Shown piece after piece: positions 6,747-7,488 of a DNA stretch of 7,488 nt. This DNA comes from Mariprofundaceae bacterium (GTDB lineage Bacteria > Pseudomonadota > Zetaproteobacteria > Mariprofundales > Mariprofundaceae), in NCBI GenBank assembly GCA_030950825.1, contig JAUZQT010000104.1, positions 1 to 7,488 of the forward strand, in the 5' to 3' direction. Position numbers and translations under genes: made by a program. The notes beneath the pieces were generated by a model, which was not told where the DNA came from, did not search any database, and was given only the letters and a program-made list of their open reading frames with translations. Every line of letters starts with the position of its first letter. Positions within the stretch are counted from its first letter, which is position 1.

Positions 6747-7081
6747 GCAAACCTCGAACGAAACAATAAAATCAACCCCGATAACAACATCGCCAAGGCT
6801 AGGGGGTACACAAATAATGCCTGAATAGGCCGAAACATCTGCACATCATCATCCACAGGCTCAAGCTTATCAATGACCGCATAAATTTTTTCATCCAAAT
6901 CAGCCGAGGGGTTGACAGTACGATTACCAAAAAAAGATGAGACCGACATGGCCGATGCACCAATGCCAACGGTATGAATACGAAGGCCAATTTTTTTTTC
7001 CATAACAACACCTTCTTCGGGCGAAAGTTCACCAGCTGTATTTACGCCATCTGTTAATAAAATAAGCACCAGTTCAGTAGA
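6743..7081 (-). pseudogene. batA: BatA remnant: 5' part missing, internal block lost
   Basis: The frame encodes the last part of a BatA-type VWA protein: LVLILLTDGVNTAGE (late VWA strand and loop), IGLRIHTVGIG, NPSADLDE, IDKLEP, and a C-terminal membrane helix at the end. A full BatA is about 320-340 residues; here only about 112 codons remain. Upstream of TDG the match lasts four or five codons and ends at an in-frame TGA (7084-7082), exactly where a REP-like palindrome starts. The MIDAS DxSxS half and the N-terminal helix are absent. From memory of the family, a block containing TGG.YF normally lies between the DLDE and IDKLEP motifs; here DLDEK runs straight into IYAVIDKLEP, so about 20-25 residues seem deleted in frame. 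A GTG at 7069 lacks a ribosome site. An ATG at 7003 has AGAAGG 7 nt upstream and could still yield an 86-residue peptide. Confidence 0.8.
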
Positions 7082-7107
7082 TCAATGAGCTTAGACTCGA
7101 TTGATTT
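7081..7107. repeat. REP-like palindrome, copy A
   Basis: A 27-bp imperfect palindrome. ATCAAT (7081-7086) pairs with ATTGAT (7100-7105), then GAG with CTC across one bulged G, around a 6-nt loop. It matches copy B at 24 of 27 positions in the same orientation. The paired base changes A-T against G-T keep the stem. It sits exactly at the end of batA similarity and touches the stop codon of the small ORF, where it could also act as a 3' hairpin for that transcript. Confidence 0.7.
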
Positions 7108-7262
7108 TAGGTAAAGAAAAGAAATTGCAACAGCTTCGTTGTCAGGCCGATGCTTGCGATAATAAATATCGCAAGGCAGAGGTAAAAAATATTGGGCTCA
7201 TTCGCCATGCCTGCTAGGACGGACGCCAAAAAGCTAAATACAACCACGCCTTGAATATTCAA
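7107..7262 (-). CDS. 51-residue hydrophobic small protein
   Basis: A short frame from TTG (7262-7260) to TAA (7109-7107). The peptide starts MNIQGVVVFSFLASVLAGMA, continues NEPNIFYLCLAIFIIASIGL, and ends TTKLLQFLFFT. It reads as two short membrane helices joined by a polar MANEPN turn. I know no family for it. Support comes from outside the frame: GGAGGG 9 nt before the TTG, and a near-consensus promoter a further 30 nt or so upstream. It lies between two REP-like palindromes and upstream of the batA remnant in the same direction. A caution is that a 9-bp inverted repeat sits within its second helix codons, so the region could be a structured non-coding unit instead. Possible roles, such as a small membrane protein carried by the inserted segment, are guesses. 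Confidence 0.5.
   Translation of the reverse strand: MNIQGVVVFSFLASVLAGMANEPNIFYLCLAIFIIASIGLTTKLLQFLFFT
7153..7175. other. Perfect 9-bp hairpin inside the small ORF
   Basis: CTTGCGATA (7153-7161), loop ATAAA, then TATCGCAAG (7167-7175). It has no following T-run in either direction, so it is not a standard terminator. It coincides with the codons for the LAIFIIAS helix. Confidence 0.55.
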
Positions 7263-7271
7263 CGATGCAAT

Positions 7272-7277
7272 CCCTCC
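7272..7277 (-). promoter_or_regulatory. Ribosome binding site deciding a TTG start
   Basis: GGAGGG on the minus strand, 9 nt before the TTG at 7262-7260. It is the strongest ribosome site in the right part of the window and selects the 51-codon frame over other frames. Confidence 0.55.
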
Positions 7278-7300
7278 ACAACAAACTTATAATACAATTT

Positions 7301-7329
7301 ATTATGAGTGAAATGAAGCTCCGCGTCAA
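7301..7329 (-). promoter_or_regulatory. Sigma-70-type promoter of the small ORF
   Basis: On the minus strand, TTGACG (7329-7324, 5 of 6 to consensus), a 17-nt spacer, and CATAAT (7306-7301, 5 of 6). Initiation would be near 7294, giving a leader of about 30 nt that includes the GGAGGG ribosome site. It points toward the batA remnant and batB/C-batD, so read-through could supply transcription for the rest of the bat operon. Confidence 0.6.
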
Positions 7330-7357
7330 GCTCAGGCAGATGGCAAAAAACTCGAAA

Positions 7358-7384
7358 ATCAATGGGGTCAGACTCGATTGATTT
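7358..7384. repeat. REP-like palindrome, copy B
   Basis: A second copy of the 27-bp palindrome, 277 bp from copy A and in the same orientation. Its stem is AATCAAT against ATTGATT, extendable by one more A-T pair, then a 3-bp inner stem across a bulged G. The loop carries the GGGGTCAGACTC core that I recall from REP sequences mobilised by RAYT (IS200-like) transposases. No transposase is in the window. Confidence 0.65.
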
Positions 7385-7405
7385 GAAACTGCTATATCAA
7401 ATACC

Positions 7406-7421
7406 ATGGGAACTATCCCAT
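7406..7421. other. Short perfect inverted repeat
   Basis: ATGGGA, loop ACTA, TCCCAT: a 6-bp stem in the AT-rich segment between copy B and the right edge. No coding sequence is seen in 7385-7488. Confidence 0.35.
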
Positions 7422-7461
7422 ATTTGTGAATAATGCGGGTTTGAGATTATATTGTGGGTGC

Positions 7462-7488
7462 GGGGTCAGGTCTAGTATTGCGCATTTT
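7462..7488. repeat. Partial GGGGTCAG motif at the window edge
   Basis: GGGGTCAG (7462-7469) repeats the core of copy B (7364-7371) 98 bp away, but the flank then differs (GTCTAGTATTGCGCATTTT). From memory, AATGCGCAATACTAGACC leading into TGACCCC is another sequence common around REP/RAYT elements. It may be the edge of a further element that continues outside. Confidence 0.4.

Noticed and set aside
7452..7487. 12-codon minus-strand peptide starting MRNTRPDP
   Set aside because: It is a chance reading of the repeat motif at the window edge, with no ribosome site visible.

Overview
The window comes from a Gram-negative bacterium that respires with c-type cytochromes. It carries Sec signal peptides, two lipoboxes, CXXCH haem sites, a CcoG-type ferredoxin and a Bat (aerotolerance) operon, which together suggest a proteobacterium. 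Base composition looks moderate (not counted). The gene content would fit a gamma- or zetaproteobacterium, but nothing here fixes the lineage. Every gene I can support lies on the minus strand, so the window reads from right to left in transcription order.

Right end (about 7081-7488): an anomalous junction. The batA reading frame stops matching its family at about 7081, exactly where a 27-bp REP-like palindrome begins. A second copy in the same orientation (24 of 27 identical) sits at 7358-7384. Between the copies lies a compact unit: a near-consensus sigma-70 promoter, a GGAGGG ribosome site and a 51-codon hydrophobic small ORF that uses a TTG start. A 9-bp perfect inverted repeat lies inside that ORF. 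At the window edge is another GGGGTCAG-containing motif of the kind often seen around RAYT/REP elements. This is the most unusual part of the window.

Middle (3290-7081): the remains of a bat operon. A batA remnant carries only the last part of the VWA domain and a C-terminal membrane segment, and it also seems to lack a conserved internal block. It overlaps by 4 nt with an intact batB/batC-type fusion (VWA, membrane segments, TPR, and a low-complexity QQSKD/QQSKE repeat encoded by 15-bp DNA repeats). After a 34-nt gap comes batD. Bat proteins are thought to form a membrane/periplasm complex with an upstream MoxR ATPase, which would lie past the right edge. Here the operon has lost an intact BatA.

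Gap (2865-3289): 425 nt without a convincing gene. It holds a bulged hairpin and four phased ATCAAT boxes upstream of ccoG.

Left (1-2864): a tightly packed operon of a CcoG-like polyferredoxin, a two-TM membrane protein of unknown family, a monohaem cytochrome c lipoprotein, a FixH/YtkA-like lipoprotein, a monohaem periplasmic cytochrome c, and the first 46 codons of an unrecognised gene that runs off the left edge. Overlapping stops and starts point to translational coupling. The set looks like a respiratory-oxidase assembly or electron-transfer module. No oxidase catalytic subunit is present in the window.
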